A stretch of DNA of 64,000 bases from Chitinophaga filiformis (GCF_023100805.1 NZ_CP095855.1:2087001-2151000); one strand, 5' to 3'; positions 1 to 8,405 are shown, numbered from the stretch's first letter. Made by a program: numbers and translations. The notes: generated by a model from the sequence alone, not told the origin.

Positions 1-1
1 A

Positions 2-889
2 ACGCTGGAAAACAGTTATGACGACTGGTGTATTGCCCAGCTGGCGAAAGCTGCAGGAAAACCTGAAGATACGGCCCTGTTCCTGAAACGGGCTTCCAAC
101 TATAAGCATGTATATCGTGCAGACCGCGGGTTTATGTGGCCGAAAGATGCGGACGGCAACTGGATAGAGCCTTTCGATCCTAAATTTTCCGGTGGCCAGG
201 GAGGACGTGATTATTTCACAGAGAACAATGCCTATACGTATAACTGGGATGTGAAACACGACCTGCATGGCCTGTTTGAACTGATGGGCGGCCGTGCAAA
301 GGCGGAAGAGAAACTGGACCAGTTATTCCGCGAGAACCTGGGGCGCAGCAAATACCAGTTATGGTATACTTTCCCGGATGCAACGGGCCTGGTTGGACAG
401 TTTGTAATGGGAAATGAACCCAGCTTCCACATTCCTTACCTGTACAACTATATGGGAGCTCCATGGAAAACACAGAAACGCATCCGCATGTTGCTGGATA
501 CCTGGTATACAGACAACCTGTTCGGTATTCCCGGCGATGAAGATGGTGGCGGTATGACGGCTTTCGTGGTGTTTTCCATGATGGGATTTTGCCCTGTAAC
601 GCCGGGTGTGCCGGTATATAACATTGGCAGTCCTGTGTTTGAAGAAGTAACTATCAGACTGTCGAACGGAAAAATATTCACTGTATCTGCACCAGGCAGT
701 TCTGCGAAGAACAAATACATCCAGCAGGCGTCATTGAACGGTCAGTCGTTGAATGTGCCCTGGTTTACACATGAGGCCTTGTTGAAAGGAGGAGTACTGA
801 AATTAGTGATGGGAGAAGCGCCTAATAAACAATGGGGTAGTGGGGAGCAGGCCGCGCCGCCTTCTTCTTTGAAGTACAGGCCGGAGTAG
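2..889 (+). CDS. GH92 alpha-mannosidase, C-terminal part (5' end outside window)
   Basis: This is the C-terminal part of a glycoside hydrolase family 92 enzyme, a calcium-dependent exo-acting alpha-mannosidase that is usually exported. The frame is open from base 2, so the gene starts upstream of the window. Family-typical stretches are visible: YDDWCIAQLAK near the left edge, TENNAYTYNWDVKHD, GNEPSFHIPYLYNY, and GDEDGGGMTAFVVFSMMGF, whose acidic pair matches the family's catalytic-base region. The end is the usual C-terminal beta-sandwich (SPVFEEVTIRL). With GH2 and GH43 enzymes nearby it fits glycan breakdown in the periplasm or at the cell surface. The linkage cleaved cannot be read from this fragment. 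Confidence 0.93.
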   Translation, partial: TLENSYDDWCIAQLAKAAGKPEDTALFLKRASNYKHVYRADRGFMWPKDADGNWIEPFDPKFSGGQGGRDYFTENNAYTYNWDVKHDLHGLFELMGGRAKAEEKLDQLFRENLGRSKYQLWYTFPDATGLVGQFVMGNEPSFHIPYLYNYMGAPWKTQKRIRMLLDTWYTDNLFGIPGDEDGGGMTAFVVFSMMGFCPVTPGVPVYNIGSPVFEEVTIRLSNGKIFTVSAPGSSAKNKYIQQASLNGQSLNVPWFTHEALLKGGVLKLVMGEAPNKQWGSGEQAAPPSSLKYRPE

Positions 890-900
890 GTTTTTGAGCG

Positions 901-938
901 GATCAGGAATGAATCAACAGGTTCATTCCTGATCTTCC
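901..938. terminator. Bidirectional hairpin between convergent genes
   Basis: A perfect 13-bp inverted repeat (GATCAGGAATGAA at 901-913, its complement at 922-934) with an 8-nt loop sits between the ends of the convergent GH92 and ArsR genes. There is no strong T run, so its terminator role is inferred from position and stem quality. Confidence 0.6.
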
Positions 939-950
939 TTCCGGAAAAGC

Positions 951-1253
951 CTACAGTTCGTCCTGGATATGGAGACCCAGTTTTTTAATGGCCTCCTCGT
1001 TCCGTTTATAGAGTGTCCATTGCCCCAGGCGGGTAGCTATCAGCAGGTCGGCCCGCTGTAGCATAGACAAATATTCAGATACTGTGGATTGTGTCAGCCC
1101 CGACTTCTGCTGAATATGGCCCACACACACGCCAGTCTTGCTGAAATCACCGCATTCCTGTTTAGGGAAATGCTTTTCCGGTTCCTTCAGCCAGGCTAAT
1201 ATTTCTAACCTTTTTTTGTTGGATAAGGCTTTAAAAACTTCAACTTGATCCAT
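951..1253 (-). CDS. ArsR/SmtB-family winged-helix regulator
   Basis: A 100-residue one-domain regulator. The N-terminus (VEVFKALSNKKRLEILAWL) and the recognition-helix region (SGLTQSTVSEYLSMLQRADLL, about residues 52-72) are typical of ArsR-type dimeric winged-helix repressors. Cysteines at about 34 and 43 lie in the insertion before the HTH; metal or redox sensing through them is possible but not shown. It is divergent from the lysA-like gene across a 113-bp gap holding an inverted repeat that could be its operator. The target is probably itself and the divergent gene (inference). The inducer is unknown. Confidence 0.88.
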   Translation of the reverse strand: MDQVEVFKALSNKKRLEILAWLKEPEKHFPKQECGDFSKTGVCVGHIQQKSGLTQSTVSEYLSMLQRADLLIATRLGQWTLYKRNEEAIKKLGLHIQDEL

Positions 1254-1264
1254 ACTGCAAAGGT

Positions 1265-1280
1265 ATCGGAATTATCCGAT
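1265..1280. promoter_or_regulatory. Candidate ArsR operator (inverted repeat)
   Basis: ATCGGA-ATTA-TCCGAT is an inverted repeat with 6-bp arms, 12 bp before the ArsR start codon. A further half-site-like GGATCGG follows at about 1288-1294. Spacing and position fit autoregulation by the adjacent repressor; binding is inferred. Confidence 0.5.
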
Positions 1281-1366
1281 TTAATAGGATCGGCGTTTCA
1301 TAATGGTTATATAATGTTTTTATAACAATAATTTCTTTTATCTTACTGTTTTATAGATAATTTATT

Positions 1367-2674
1367 ATGGATCTGTTTCAATATAAGAATGGGGTGCTGT
1401 ATTGTGAGGATGTGCCGGTGAATAGTTTGCCGGAGAGAGGGCTTCCTACGCCTTTTTACCTGTATTCAGCGAATACCTTAAAGACGCACTATCAGAAGAT
1501 ATACGGGATCTTTGAGCAATTGCAGCCTATGATCTGCTTTTCTGTGAAATCGAGCAATAATGTACACCTGCTGAACGAACTGGCTGCCCTGGGCGCGGGG
1601 ATGGATATTGTGAGCGGAGGGGAGTTGTTTGTAGTAAAACAAAGTAACGCGGACCTTTCAAAGGTAGTGTTTGCTGGCGTGGGTAAATCAGACGAAGAGA
1701 TCACGGAGGCGATCCTGAGTGAAGTCGGTTTTATTAATATCGAATCAGAGCAGGAGCTGGCAAGGGTGCAGGAACTGGCCGGTGAATTGAAAAGAGAGGT
1801 GAATGTGCTGATCCGCATACTGCCGGATGTGCTGGATGAGAAAACGAATGAAAAGACCCGTACCGGTCATAAAGGCGCTAAATTCGGTATTGACTACGCC
1901 AATGTGGAAGCGCTGATAGAAGAGAATGCTGATCATCCTTATGTGAAGATCAGAGGTCTGCATTCCCATATTGGTTCACCTATCTCTTCCTATACCTTCT
2001 ATGTGACGGCGATTCGTAAAATGGTGGAGCTGGTAGAGGTATTAAAGCGTAAAAATATCCGGCTGGATGTACTGAATATTGGCGGTGGTTTCCCAGCCAA
2101 TTATATGGATAATGATAATTTTTCCTGGGAGAGCTTTGCCGGTCCGATCACTGAGTTGCTGGAACCCTATGTGAAAAATGAAGGCTTCAAAATCATCCTG
2201 GAGCCAGGACGTTCTATTTCTGCGAATGCAGGGATCATGGTCTGTAAGGTGTTGTATGTAAAACAGTCGGGCGATAAAAACATTGTTATCCTGGATGGTG
2301 GTATGACGGAGTTGATCCGCCCTGCCATGTATAATGCTTTTCATTTTATATGGCCGGTAAAGCCGCAGGCAGCGCATATGCTGACTAACCGTAATTACCC
2401 GGTGCCGCAGGAAGGACTGATCACTTATGATGTGGTGGGACCAATCTGTGAATCGTCCGATTATCTGGCGAAAGAAAGACCTTTGCCGGCTTTGCAGCAG
2501 GGCGATTATGTAGCCGTATTTACAGTAGGTGCTTATGGCATGGTAATGGCAAGTAATTATAACCTCCATGTAAGACCAGCAGAGATCATGGTCGACAAAG
2601 ATAAAATATACGTTATCAGGGAGCGCGAAACACAGCAGGACCTGGTAAGGAAAATGATCAGACACGAACTGTAA
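1367..2674 (+). CDS. lysA: Diaminopimelate decarboxylase-like PLP enzyme (fold type III)
   Basis: A 435-residue alanine-racemase-fold decarboxylase, most likely making L-lysine from meso-diaminopimelate in the cytoplasm. Seen: the PLP lysine in FSVKSSNN (K61), HSHIGS (199-204), the phosphate-binding NIGGGFP (238-243), EPGRSISANAG (279-289) and the active-site cysteine of GPICESSD (C361). Length and domain order match the DAP decarboxylase family. Related decarboxylases acting on ornithine, arginine or carboxynorspermidine share the fold, so substrate is inferred. The next gene starts 14 bp downstream, so they are probably co-transcribed. The divergent ArsR regulator may control it. Confidence 0.82.
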   Translation: MDLFQYKNGVLYCEDVPVNSLPERGLPTPFYLYSANTLKTHYQKIYGIFEQLQPMICFSVKSSNNVHLLNELAALGAGMDIVSGGELFVVKQSNADLSKVVFAGVGKSDEEITEAILSEVGFINIESEQELARVQELAGELKREVNVLIRILPDVLDEKTNEKTRTGHKGAKFGIDYANVEALIEENADHPYVKIRGLHSHIGSPISSYTFYVTAIRKMVELVEVLKRKNIRLDVLNIGGGFPANYMDNDNFSWESFAGPITELLEPYVKNEGFKIILEPGRSISANAGIMVCKVLYVKQSGDKNIVILDGGMTELIRPAMYNAFHFIWPVKPQAAHMLTNRNYPVPQEGLITYDVVGPICESSDYLAKERPLPALQQGDYVAVFTVGAYGMVMASNYNLHVRPAEIMVDKDKIYVIRERETQQDLVRKMIRHEL

Positions 2675-2688
2675 ACGTTTATTTACCT

Positions 2689-3342
2689 ATGACTAAGGAA
2701 GAGTACAAAAAGTTATTCAATGAAGACGATGCAGTAGGATGGCTGGCAATAGACAAACAACTGGAAAGCATCTATGGAACACAGGAGCCTAGGCATTATG
2801 CTCCGCCCTTACATTTTGCGATAGGAGGTGAAGACCCCATTGACGGAACCAGCATCTATGAGAGTGAAAAGCAGATCCCGCACCTGCACCTGGTCAGCTA
2901 TGGTATGTCGCAGCTGTATTATGATGAAGAGCAGGCGGGTGGTGAATTCAGTAAATGGGGATTTGAATTTACTTTCAGGATCAAGCCTTTTGCGGAAGAT
3001 AATGGCGATCCTACATGGGCTATACAGGTCATGAACAACCTGGCGCGTTATGTATTTGAAAGCAAACGCTGGTTTGAGCCCTATCATTTTGTTCCTGCGA
3101 ATGGACCTATCAGGCTGGAAACCGCTACCGATATCGTCGGGCTGGCATTCGTTCCTGATCCTGAACTGGGCGCTATTCAGACGCCTCACGGAGAAGTGAC
3201 CTTTCTGCAGATGGTAGGATTGACCACCAAAGAAGTGGAACGCCTGCTGGCTAAACCACAGACAAGTGAAGTAGAGAAACTGATCAACGAGATGCGTGGC
3301 AACAATCCGTTGCTGATCACAGATCTTGACAGGGTAGACTAA
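2689..3342 (+). CDS. Suppressor-of-fused (SUFU) domain protein
   Basis: A 217-residue cytoplasmic protein that is essentially one SUFU-like domain. The pattern HLHLVSYGMSQLYYDEE, followed by SKWGFEFTFRI and WAIQVMNNLARYVFESKRWFE, is typical of bacterial SUFU proteins. Its molecular role is unknown; bacterial members often appear near toxin-immunity loci, but no toxin is seen here. It lies 14 bp after the lysA-like gene, suggesting one transcript. A bidirectional terminator follows. Confidence 0.85.
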   Translation: MTKEEYKKLFNEDDAVGWLAIDKQLESIYGTQEPRHYAPPLHFAIGGEDPIDGTSIYESEKQIPHLHLVSYGMSQLYYDEEQAGGEFSKWGFEFTFRIKPFAEDNGDPTWAIQVMNNLARYVFESKRWFEPYHFVPANGPIRLETATDIVGLAFVPDPELGAIQTPHGEVTFLQMVGLTTKEVERLLAKPQTSEVEKLINEMRGNNPLLITDLDRVD

Positions 3343-3357
3343 TTAAATAGCATATAA

Positions 3358-3403
3358 AGCAAGGGGAGACTGCTCATACTGATGGGTAGTCTCCCTTGCT
3401 TTT
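3358..3403. terminator. Bidirectional intrinsic terminator
   Basis: AGCAAGGGGAGACT pairs with AGTCTCCCTTGCT (one bulged G) around a 16-nt loop, followed by TTTAT. It lies between the convergent SUFU and metallophosphatase genes and could serve both. Confidence 0.75.
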
Positions 3404-3421
3404 ATAGCATGTTGTTATAAT

Positions 3422-5467
3422 CTATACAACAACATTCTTTTCCTGCCTGGTAAACGGCAGGTGTTTCTTTTCGTAAGGGCTCTTTTTAGGTGTTGCCGTA
3501 ATACCTTCCAAAGCGCTGTTCTGTGGCAATGTGATGCTCCAGAAATAATTGGCGTTTTCTGCCGTGGTCAGGTACAACACGCTGTAGAGTATACTATCAT
3601 ATGGTAACATCCATTGGTCCCAGTCTACATTGACGAAGTATACTTCGTCGCCATAGTGGATATCTGTTCCATCGGAAGTATCTCTTTTGTACACATACCA
3701 TGCTGTTTTATCATTGCTGTCATCATCGTAATACAGAGACTTCCTGCTAAATGCGCCCAGCTGGTTTTTATCGCCTACGCTGCTTTCTGTGGTAAGGATG
3801 CGCAACATATCGCCATGAGAGAGATTATTGCCCTGAGTGGTCAGGGGATAGAACTGCAGTACCACAGGCGTATCATTACTCATATATGGGTAATCCTTGT
3901 ACTCCGGCCCGATGAACTGTCCATCCTGCGAAAGGAGGTAGATGCCGGTGTTGTAAGGCACCTGTACTTCTGATGCCGCCGGAAGGCTGTACTGCTCCTG
4001 GTACAATTGAGTAGCTTCGGGATTATCAGGTGGATTATCTCCCCAGGAAGGATACTGGTAGTACGTGGTTGTAACAGGGTCGGTAGGGTTCGTTCTACCG
4101 CTGAAATCAATGATCGCGTAGGCATGATTGTAATAGGTTACCCCATTCAGATCAGCGTTGGTGGAGAGTTCTATCGGATTGCCAGTTTCCGGGTCAATGA
4201 AATTTTTGATATCCGGATAGTTCACTACATAAGGATTGGAGGATGTAAGTTCTTCGAATGCACTGCAGCCCACCAGTCGTCCTTTGGATAGTCCCAGCAG
4301 ATCATTTTCAAACATCACGAAGTTGTGTTCATGTCCCCATATCCAGGCGGCTATTTTCGGGAAATAGGGGAGGAAGGTCTGGTAGAGATAGGGGTTCTGT
4401 GAAGGCAATGCGCTGAAATCGGATAAGGCACCGTTGATCTTGGCATTGTTCGAGAACAGCTGGTGATGGGAAAGCAGGATGGTAGCTCCACCGAAGTTGT
4501 TCAGCTTATCCTGGTGCCATTCTATCTCATTCTGTTGCAGCCAGGGGCCTGCATAGAGCGGGTCTGCCTGATCGGCAGGGTTGCTGTCGTTATAGCCGGT
4601 ATCCATTCCCAGGAATTGCCATCCACCATCTTCTGTACGCAGGCAGAAATAACTGGCAGGCTGAAAGGCAGCTGTTCCTATCTCGCTGTTCAGGTCATAG
4701 ACCATGCTATAGTATCCCCATCCCAGCGAGTAATAATCGTGGTTGCCGGGAATAGTGAAAACCGGAACGGGATCTTTTTCTGCGATATCAAAAGCGCTTT
4801 TAATAACGGCTGAGAAATTGTTGATACATTCTTCAGGAGTACCGGAGTAATAGATATCTCCGAGGTGAATGATACAATGGGGGTCATGCTTTTGGATGAT
4901 ATCTACCAGCAAGGCCTGCGCATCTGCCAGCCCGGTGCCCCAGTCGCCGATGATGGCGACTCTTGCGTCTGAAGGAAGGGAGAAGCCGTTGCCACCATTA
5001 TTTTCATTGATGACGCTGTAAGTGGAGATATCTTCTCCCAATTCTTTCCAGTCATTGTAGGCGAAGACACCTCCATATTTTGCATAGTATTCCGCGAAAG
5101 TAAGAACACAGGAAGCGAAGCCAATGATATCCTTATCACTATACTTACGGTATTCTGTATCCAGGGCGGCGGCTCTTTGTACATCGCCTTCTACCAGGCA
5201 TAGCGCTTTTTCGTAGGCCAGATGGGAGAGGTATACCGTCTGCTGGTCTGGATCAGTAAGGTCCAAAGTGTCTGGTCCGGGAGGTGTGCCCTTAGCCGTT
5301 AAGGTAACATGTTTTGCCGTAGCGGCGATTGCAGGATGTTTGAGCAGGTGATTGTGGCTGACCTTATTGCCGGTCAGTTCCAGTAGTTGGCGTACGCGTT
5401 GTGATACAACAGATTGCCAAAAGGACAGATTGGCATTGTGTACACGTACAAAATTTTGCAGAGACAT
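3422..5467 (-). CDS. Large calcineurin-like metallophosphoesterase
   Basis: A 681-residue protein with the full metal-binding set of the calcineurin-like phosphoesterases: GDWGTG (174-179), GDIYYSG (203-209), GNHDYY (241-246), SHHQLF (about 335) and GHEHN (about 383). About 165 residues precede the catalytic domain and about 240 follow; the tail looks beta-rich and may be a lectin- or C2-like module. No signal peptide is visible, so it may act in the cytoplasm or leave by another route. Substrate unknown. It is a single-gene unit; the 230-bp upstream region contains a perfect inverted repeat (TATGAATAAG, 5524-5550) and CGTAGtatCTACG (5602-5614), both possible regulator sites. Confidence 0.88.
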   Translation of the reverse strand: MSLQNFVRVHNANLSFWQSVVSQRVRQLLELTGNKVSHNHLLKHPAIAATAKHVTLTAKGTPPGPDTLDLTDPDQQTVYLSHLAYEKALCLVEGDVQRAAALDTEYRKYSDKDIIGFASCVLTFAEYYAKYGGVFAYNDWKELGEDISTYSVINENNGGNGFSLPSDARVAIIGDWGTGLADAQALLVDIIQKHDPHCIIHLGDIYYSGTPEECINNFSAVIKSAFDIAEKDPVPVFTIPGNHDYYSLGWGYYSMVYDLNSEIGTAAFQPASYFCLRTEDGGWQFLGMDTGYNDSNPADQADPLYAGPWLQQNEIEWHQDKLNNFGGATILLSHHQLFSNNAKINGALSDFSALPSQNPYLYQTFLPYFPKIAAWIWGHEHNFVMFENDLLGLSKGRLVGCSAFEELTSSNPYVVNYPDIKNFIDPETGNPIELSTNADLNGVTYYNHAYAIIDFSGRTNPTDPVTTTYYQYPSWGDNPPDNPEATQLYQEQYSLPAASEVQVPYNTGIYLLSQDGQFIGPEYKDYPYMSNDTPVVLQFYPLTTQGNNLSHGDMLRILTTESSVGDKNQLGAFSRKSLYYDDDSNDKTAWYVYKRDTSDGTDIHYGDEVYFVNVDWDQWMLPYDSILYSVLYLTTAENANYFWSITLPQNSALEGITATPKKSPYEKKHLPFTRQEKNVVV

Positions 5468-5523
5468 AAAGCGGGTTTTAGGAATGATTAAATGTTTACG
5501 ATCGAAAAGTGCGTAGTGTACCG

Positions 5524-5614
5524 TATGAATAAGTCAATTTCTTATTCATAAGATGTTAGTAACAGTGGCTATATGTCTCAGGAAGTGTGGGTATAAAATT
5601 GCGTAGTATCTACG
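5524..5614. promoter_or_regulatory. Inverted repeats between divergent genes
   Basis: Two palindromic sites lie between the metallophosphatase and the DUF4846 gene: TATGAATAAG / CTTATTCATA with a 7-nt loop (5524-5550) and CGTAGtatCTACG (5602-5614). Another CGTAG half site is at 5509. They could be operators for one or both divergent genes; no regulator is encoded nearby. Confidence 0.35.
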
Positions 5615-5697
5615 TGACCTGAACAAATTTAAATAAAAAATTAACACCGCCTTATGGAATCTTTTTATTTCTTGCATCATTATAGAAATTTGTCGAA

Positions 5698-6537
5698 TTG
5701 AAGTACTTCTCATGGACCTCAATGGTCATGTTTGTTAGCGGAGCGTTCCTTCTGTTCTGGCATTATCTTGAAGCCAGGAGCCTGCAACTGAGACCGGCAG
5801 TTCGTTATGAAACTGTAGGGCAGATACCATTGCCTGCGGGGTATAAACGGGTATCGCCGGAAGCGGGTTCTTTTGGAGCGTGGTTGCGGGAGCTACGTTT
5901 GAAGACCAATAATACTGTATACCTCTATAACGGTGAAATTAAGCCAAATCAGTCAGCACAATTTGCTGTACTGGATGTTTCCGTGGGAAAGAAAGACCTG
6001 CAACAATGTGCGGATGCCGTGATCCGGTTATATGCAGAGTATATGTATAGTTCCCGGCGGTATACACAGATAGCGTTTCATGCTACTGATGGCACGCTGA
6101 TGGATTATAACAGCTGGATGAAGGGATACCGCTTTCCTGTTAAGAACGGCCGTTTGCAGCGACAGTTGACAGGTATTGCTTGTCAGGGGCGGGATTGTTT
6201 TTATCAATATTTGCAGACGGTGTTTTCTTATGCGGGAACTTTATCCCTGAGTAAAGAGCTTGTAGCTGTTCCTTCGCCATCGGATATACAGGCGGGAGAT
6301 GTGTTTATCCGTGGAGGTTCTCCGGGGCATGCGGTGCTTGTCATGGATATGGCGGTGAATACTGCAGGGCAGAAGGTATTTTTATTAGCGCAGAGTTATA
6401 TGCCGGCGCAGGATATACATGTATTAAAGAATCCGGGTAATTCATTTCAGCCGTGGTATTATGTTGCGGGTGCCGGTAAGCTGCTGACTACGCCGGAATG
6501 GATCTTTAAATGGGATGAGTTGATGCGGTTCAGATAA
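5698..6537 (+). CDS. DUF4846-like membrane-anchored or exported protein
   Basis: A 279-residue protein matching, by eye, the DUF4846 family of Bacteroidota: GSFGAWLRELRLK near residue 55, VYLYNGEIK, a CADAVIRLYAEYMYS helix and the C-terminal SPSDIQAGDVFIRGGSPGHAVLVMD. The first 25 residues are hydrophobic (signal anchor or signal peptide), so it acts outside the cytoplasm. Function unknown; the GDVFIRGGSPGHAV block resembles NlpC/P60-like folds, but a Cys-His-based active site is not clear. The longest frame starts at TTG 5698, giving a natural-looking MKYFSW N-terminus; ATG 5722 is the alternative. A strong terminator follows. Confidence 0.7.
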   Translation: MKYFSWTSMVMFVSGAFLLFWHYLEARSLQLRPAVRYETVGQIPLPAGYKRVSPEAGSFGAWLRELRLKTNNTVYLYNGEIKPNQSAQFAVLDVSVGKKDLQQCADAVIRLYAEYMYSSRRYTQIAFHATDGTLMDYNSWMKGYRFPVKNGRLQRQLTGIACQGRDCFYQYLQTVFSYAGTLSLSKELVAVPSPSDIQAGDVFIRGGSPGHAVLVMDMAVNTAGQKVFLLAQSYMPAQDIHVLKNPGNSFQPWYYVAGAGKLLTTPEWIFKWDELMRFR

Positions 6538-6565
6538 AGACTGTCGTTTCCCTATACCATGCGAC

Positions 6566-6603
6566 GCTGGTGAGCTGCTTCGGCATGCTTGCCAGCTTTT
6601 TTT
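6566..6603 (+). terminator. Intrinsic terminator after the DUF4846 gene
   Basis: GCTGGTGAGC pairs with GCTTGCCAGC (two G-U pairs), loop of about 11 nt, followed by seven T. It begins 29 bp after the stop codon. Confidence 0.85.
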
Positions 6604-6999
6604 CATCTGGGGTAGCGTCTGCAGGGTTTAGGGTAAGATGCTGGTTAGTGTGGAGTATTGGCGTCTGCACGGTTTGAAGTAGGATGCCGGTCGGCGCCTC
6701 TCCGGGCCGTTGGATTACTATTACACTTTATCAATCGTGTGGATGGAGAATCGCTGACAGGCTTTATCAATCGTATATCCGAAGAGCCGAAGGCCCGCCA
6801 TTCCTACCTCAAACCGCTTTACGCTATTTTCCCCCAATTGATACCTTCTCTTCTCCATCTCTTTACGATTCAGCTGCTTCTGGTTTCCGTTTTTAGATAA
6901 GAAATTAAGGGTAGAATTGCTACATTTAGTTTTGTAAAGCAAAAAAACTTACATGAAACTTCCATGGAAGTTCAGTAGCTGAGGAAATAATAATGGTGA
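6604..6999. other. Gene-poor gap with imperfect direct repeats
   Basis: No convincing gene. A 46-bp period imperfect direct repeat begins GCGTCTGCA at 6615 and again at 6661 (roughly three quarters identical over 36 bp). A 13-bp sequence, CTTTATCAATCGT, occurs at 6726 and 6762. The right end carries a candidate -7 box, TAGTTTTG (6927-6934), and a ribosome-binding-like GAGGA (6981-6985) for the acetyltransferase. Short frames here lack family features and look like chance. Confidence 0.5.
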
Positions 7000-7560
7000 A
7001 TGATAAATAGTGATCGTACAAAAATAATTCATAGAAGAACGCCGGAATCAGCGGCTATGGTGGCCAATGTTAAACGGGCTACAGCGATTACCGCTAAACT
7101 TAACTGCTTGACCTTCGATGATGCTGATGAAATCCGATCTTTGTTCAGCCAGCTCATTGAAAAGGAAGTGGATGAAAGCTTTTTATTGATCCCGCCATTT
7201 TTTACTGCCGGCGGAAATGAGATCCGTGTCGGACATAATGTGTTCATCAATCAGAACTGCACCTTTTATGATCTCGGCGGCCTTGATATTGGCGACGATG
7301 TTATGATCGGACCTAATGTAAGCATCATTGCCACAAGCCATCCTCTTGATCCTGTACAGAGACGCGCTGTTACAATCGGAAAGCCTGTTGTGATTGAAAG
7401 AAACGTTTGGATAGCTGCAGGAGCAACTATTATTGGAGGCGTGACCATAGGCGAAAACTCGGTTGTGGCCGCAGGCGCTGTAGTGACCAAAGATGTACCA
7501 CCTGGTACACTGGTTGGAGGCAATCCGGCGAGGATCATTCGCGTTATTGGCAATGAGTAA
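7000..7560 (+). CDS. Maltose/galactoside-type O-acetyltransferase (left-handed beta-helix)
   Basis: A 186-residue hexapeptide-repeat acetyltransferase of the Maa/LacA/NodL type, moving acetyl from acetyl-CoA to a sugar hydroxyl in the cytoplasm. The N-terminal helical part (about 1-55) is followed by beta-helix turns (IGDDVMIGPNVSI, IERNVWIAAGATIIGG, VTIGENSVVAAGAVV) and the family ending PPGTLVGGNPARIIR. The catalytic histidine is in ATSHPLD. The sugar is unknown. An upstream ATG at 6993, better spaced from GAGGA, opens a five-codon frame (MVNDK, stop) overlapping this start; it might couple translation or be chance. Confidence 0.9.
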   Translation: MINSDRTKIIHRRTPESAAMVANVKRATAITAKLNCLTFDDADEIRSLFSQLIEKEVDESFLLIPPFFTAGGNEIRVGHNVFINQNCTFYDLGGLDIGDDVMIGPNVSIIATSHPLDPVQRRAVTIGKPVVIERNVWIAAGATIIGGVTIGENSVVAAGAVVTKDVPPGTLVGGNPARIIRVIGNE

Positions 7561-7606
7561 ATGCATGTGCGACGCGTGTGCGTGCAAGTACGTGTATATG
7601 CGCGTA
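7561..7606. other. Alternating purine-pyrimidine tract
   Basis: Directly after the acetyltransferase stop codon, 46 bp alternate purine and pyrimidine with only about three breaks (stretches such as GCGTGTGCGTGCA and GTATATGCGCGTA). Such sequence can adopt Z-form DNA under negative supercoiling; whether it does here is unknown. Confidence 0.5.
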
Positions 7607-7620
7607 AGATGGGTTGAGTG

Positions 7621-7671
7621 TGAGTATTGTCTTGTACTTTGAGTATTGCTTTTGTACTTATTGTAAATTTG
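7621..7671 (+). promoter_or_regulatory. Tandem direct repeat and -7 box for the DUF1349 gene
   Basis: Two adjacent near-identical copies of TGAGTATTGnnTTGTACTT (7621-7639 and 7640-7659) end just before a Bacteroidota -7 element TAAATTTG (7664-7671). A TTG at 7639-7641 could be the -33 element (22-nt gap). The repeat layout suggests a side-by-side regulator site overlapping the promoter. Confidence 0.5.
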
Positions 7672-7729
7672 AATACTTTGCATTAATGTAGCCCGTAACC
7701 CGGTCATTCAATCACCTATAAAACATTTC

Positions 7730-8338
7730 ATGAAAACTTTAGTATTAATTTTCAGTGCCGTTTTTTCATCAACATTTTTATACGCTCAAAATAATCAGAT
7801 GAAGTGGAATAACGAACCTAAGAAATGGTCAGGCGATGAAAAGAAACTGACCTGCACCATTGAACCCAACACAGATTTCTGGCGTGTGACACACTATGGT
7901 TTCATCCGCGATAATGGCCCTTTCTACTATAAAGAAATGACCGGCAACTTCGAGGCCAGCGTTAAGATCAGTGGTCATTACAAAGAACTATTCCACCAGG
8001 CCGGATTAATGGTGCGCATAGACGAAAAAAACTGGATCAAAACTGGGATAGAATATGTGGATGGTGTACAAAACGTAAGCGCCGTCGTGACCCGTGAGGT
8101 TTCCGACTGGTCAGTAGTGCCAAGACATGACAGTCCAGCCTCCATCTGGCTGAAATTGTTAAGGAAGGGCGATTACGTGGAGATAAAATATTCCTTCGAT
8201 GGAGTGAAATACGATATGCTGCGTTTGGCCTATTTCCCGCCAAATGTAAAGGCAGGAATCGGTATCGTGGCTGCTGCTCCGGGTAAACAGAGTTTTGATG
8301 TAACGTATGAGAATTTTGAAGTGAAGGCTGTAGAATAG
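7730..8338 (+). CDS. Secreted DUF1349 (concanavalin-like) protein
   Basis: A 202-residue protein with a clear signal peptide (MKTLVLIFSAVFSSTFLYAQ, cleaved near residue 20). The remainder resembles the DUF1349 family of concanavalin-like beta-sandwich proteins: FWRVTHYGFIRDNGPFYY, FEASVKISGHY, HQAGLMVRIDEKNWIKTGIEY and VKAGIGIVAAAP. Members are thought to bind or act on carbohydrates, but this one's activity is unknown. It is a single gene with its own promoter and a downstream hairpin. Confidence 0.85.
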   Translation: MKTLVLIFSAVFSSTFLYAQNNQMKWNNEPKKWSGDEKKLTCTIEPNTDFWRVTHYGFIRDNGPFYYKEMTGNFEASVKISGHYKELFHQAGLMVRIDEKNWIKTGIEYVDGVQNVSAVVTREVSDWSVVPRHDSPASIWLKLLRKGDYVEIKYSFDGVKYDMLRLAYFPPNVKAGIGIVAAAPGKQSFDVTYENFEVKAVE

Positions 8339-8366
8339 TTTGCAGATAAGACAAGATAATTGCAGG

Positions 8367-8405
8367 GGCTGCCTCATGTGTTATGAGGTGGCCTCTATGT
8401 TTTTA
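8367..8405 (+). terminator. Likely terminator of the DUF1349 gene
   Basis: An 11-bp stem (GGCTGCCTCAT with ATGAGGTGGCC, two G-U pairs, 5-nt loop) followed by TCTATGTTTTT, starting 28 bp after the stop codon. Confidence 0.65.

Noticed and set aside
6658..6942. Overlapping frames of 70-80 residues on both strands after the DUF4846 gene
   Set aside because: Low-complexity, no family features, three frames open at once over direct repeats; chance openness.
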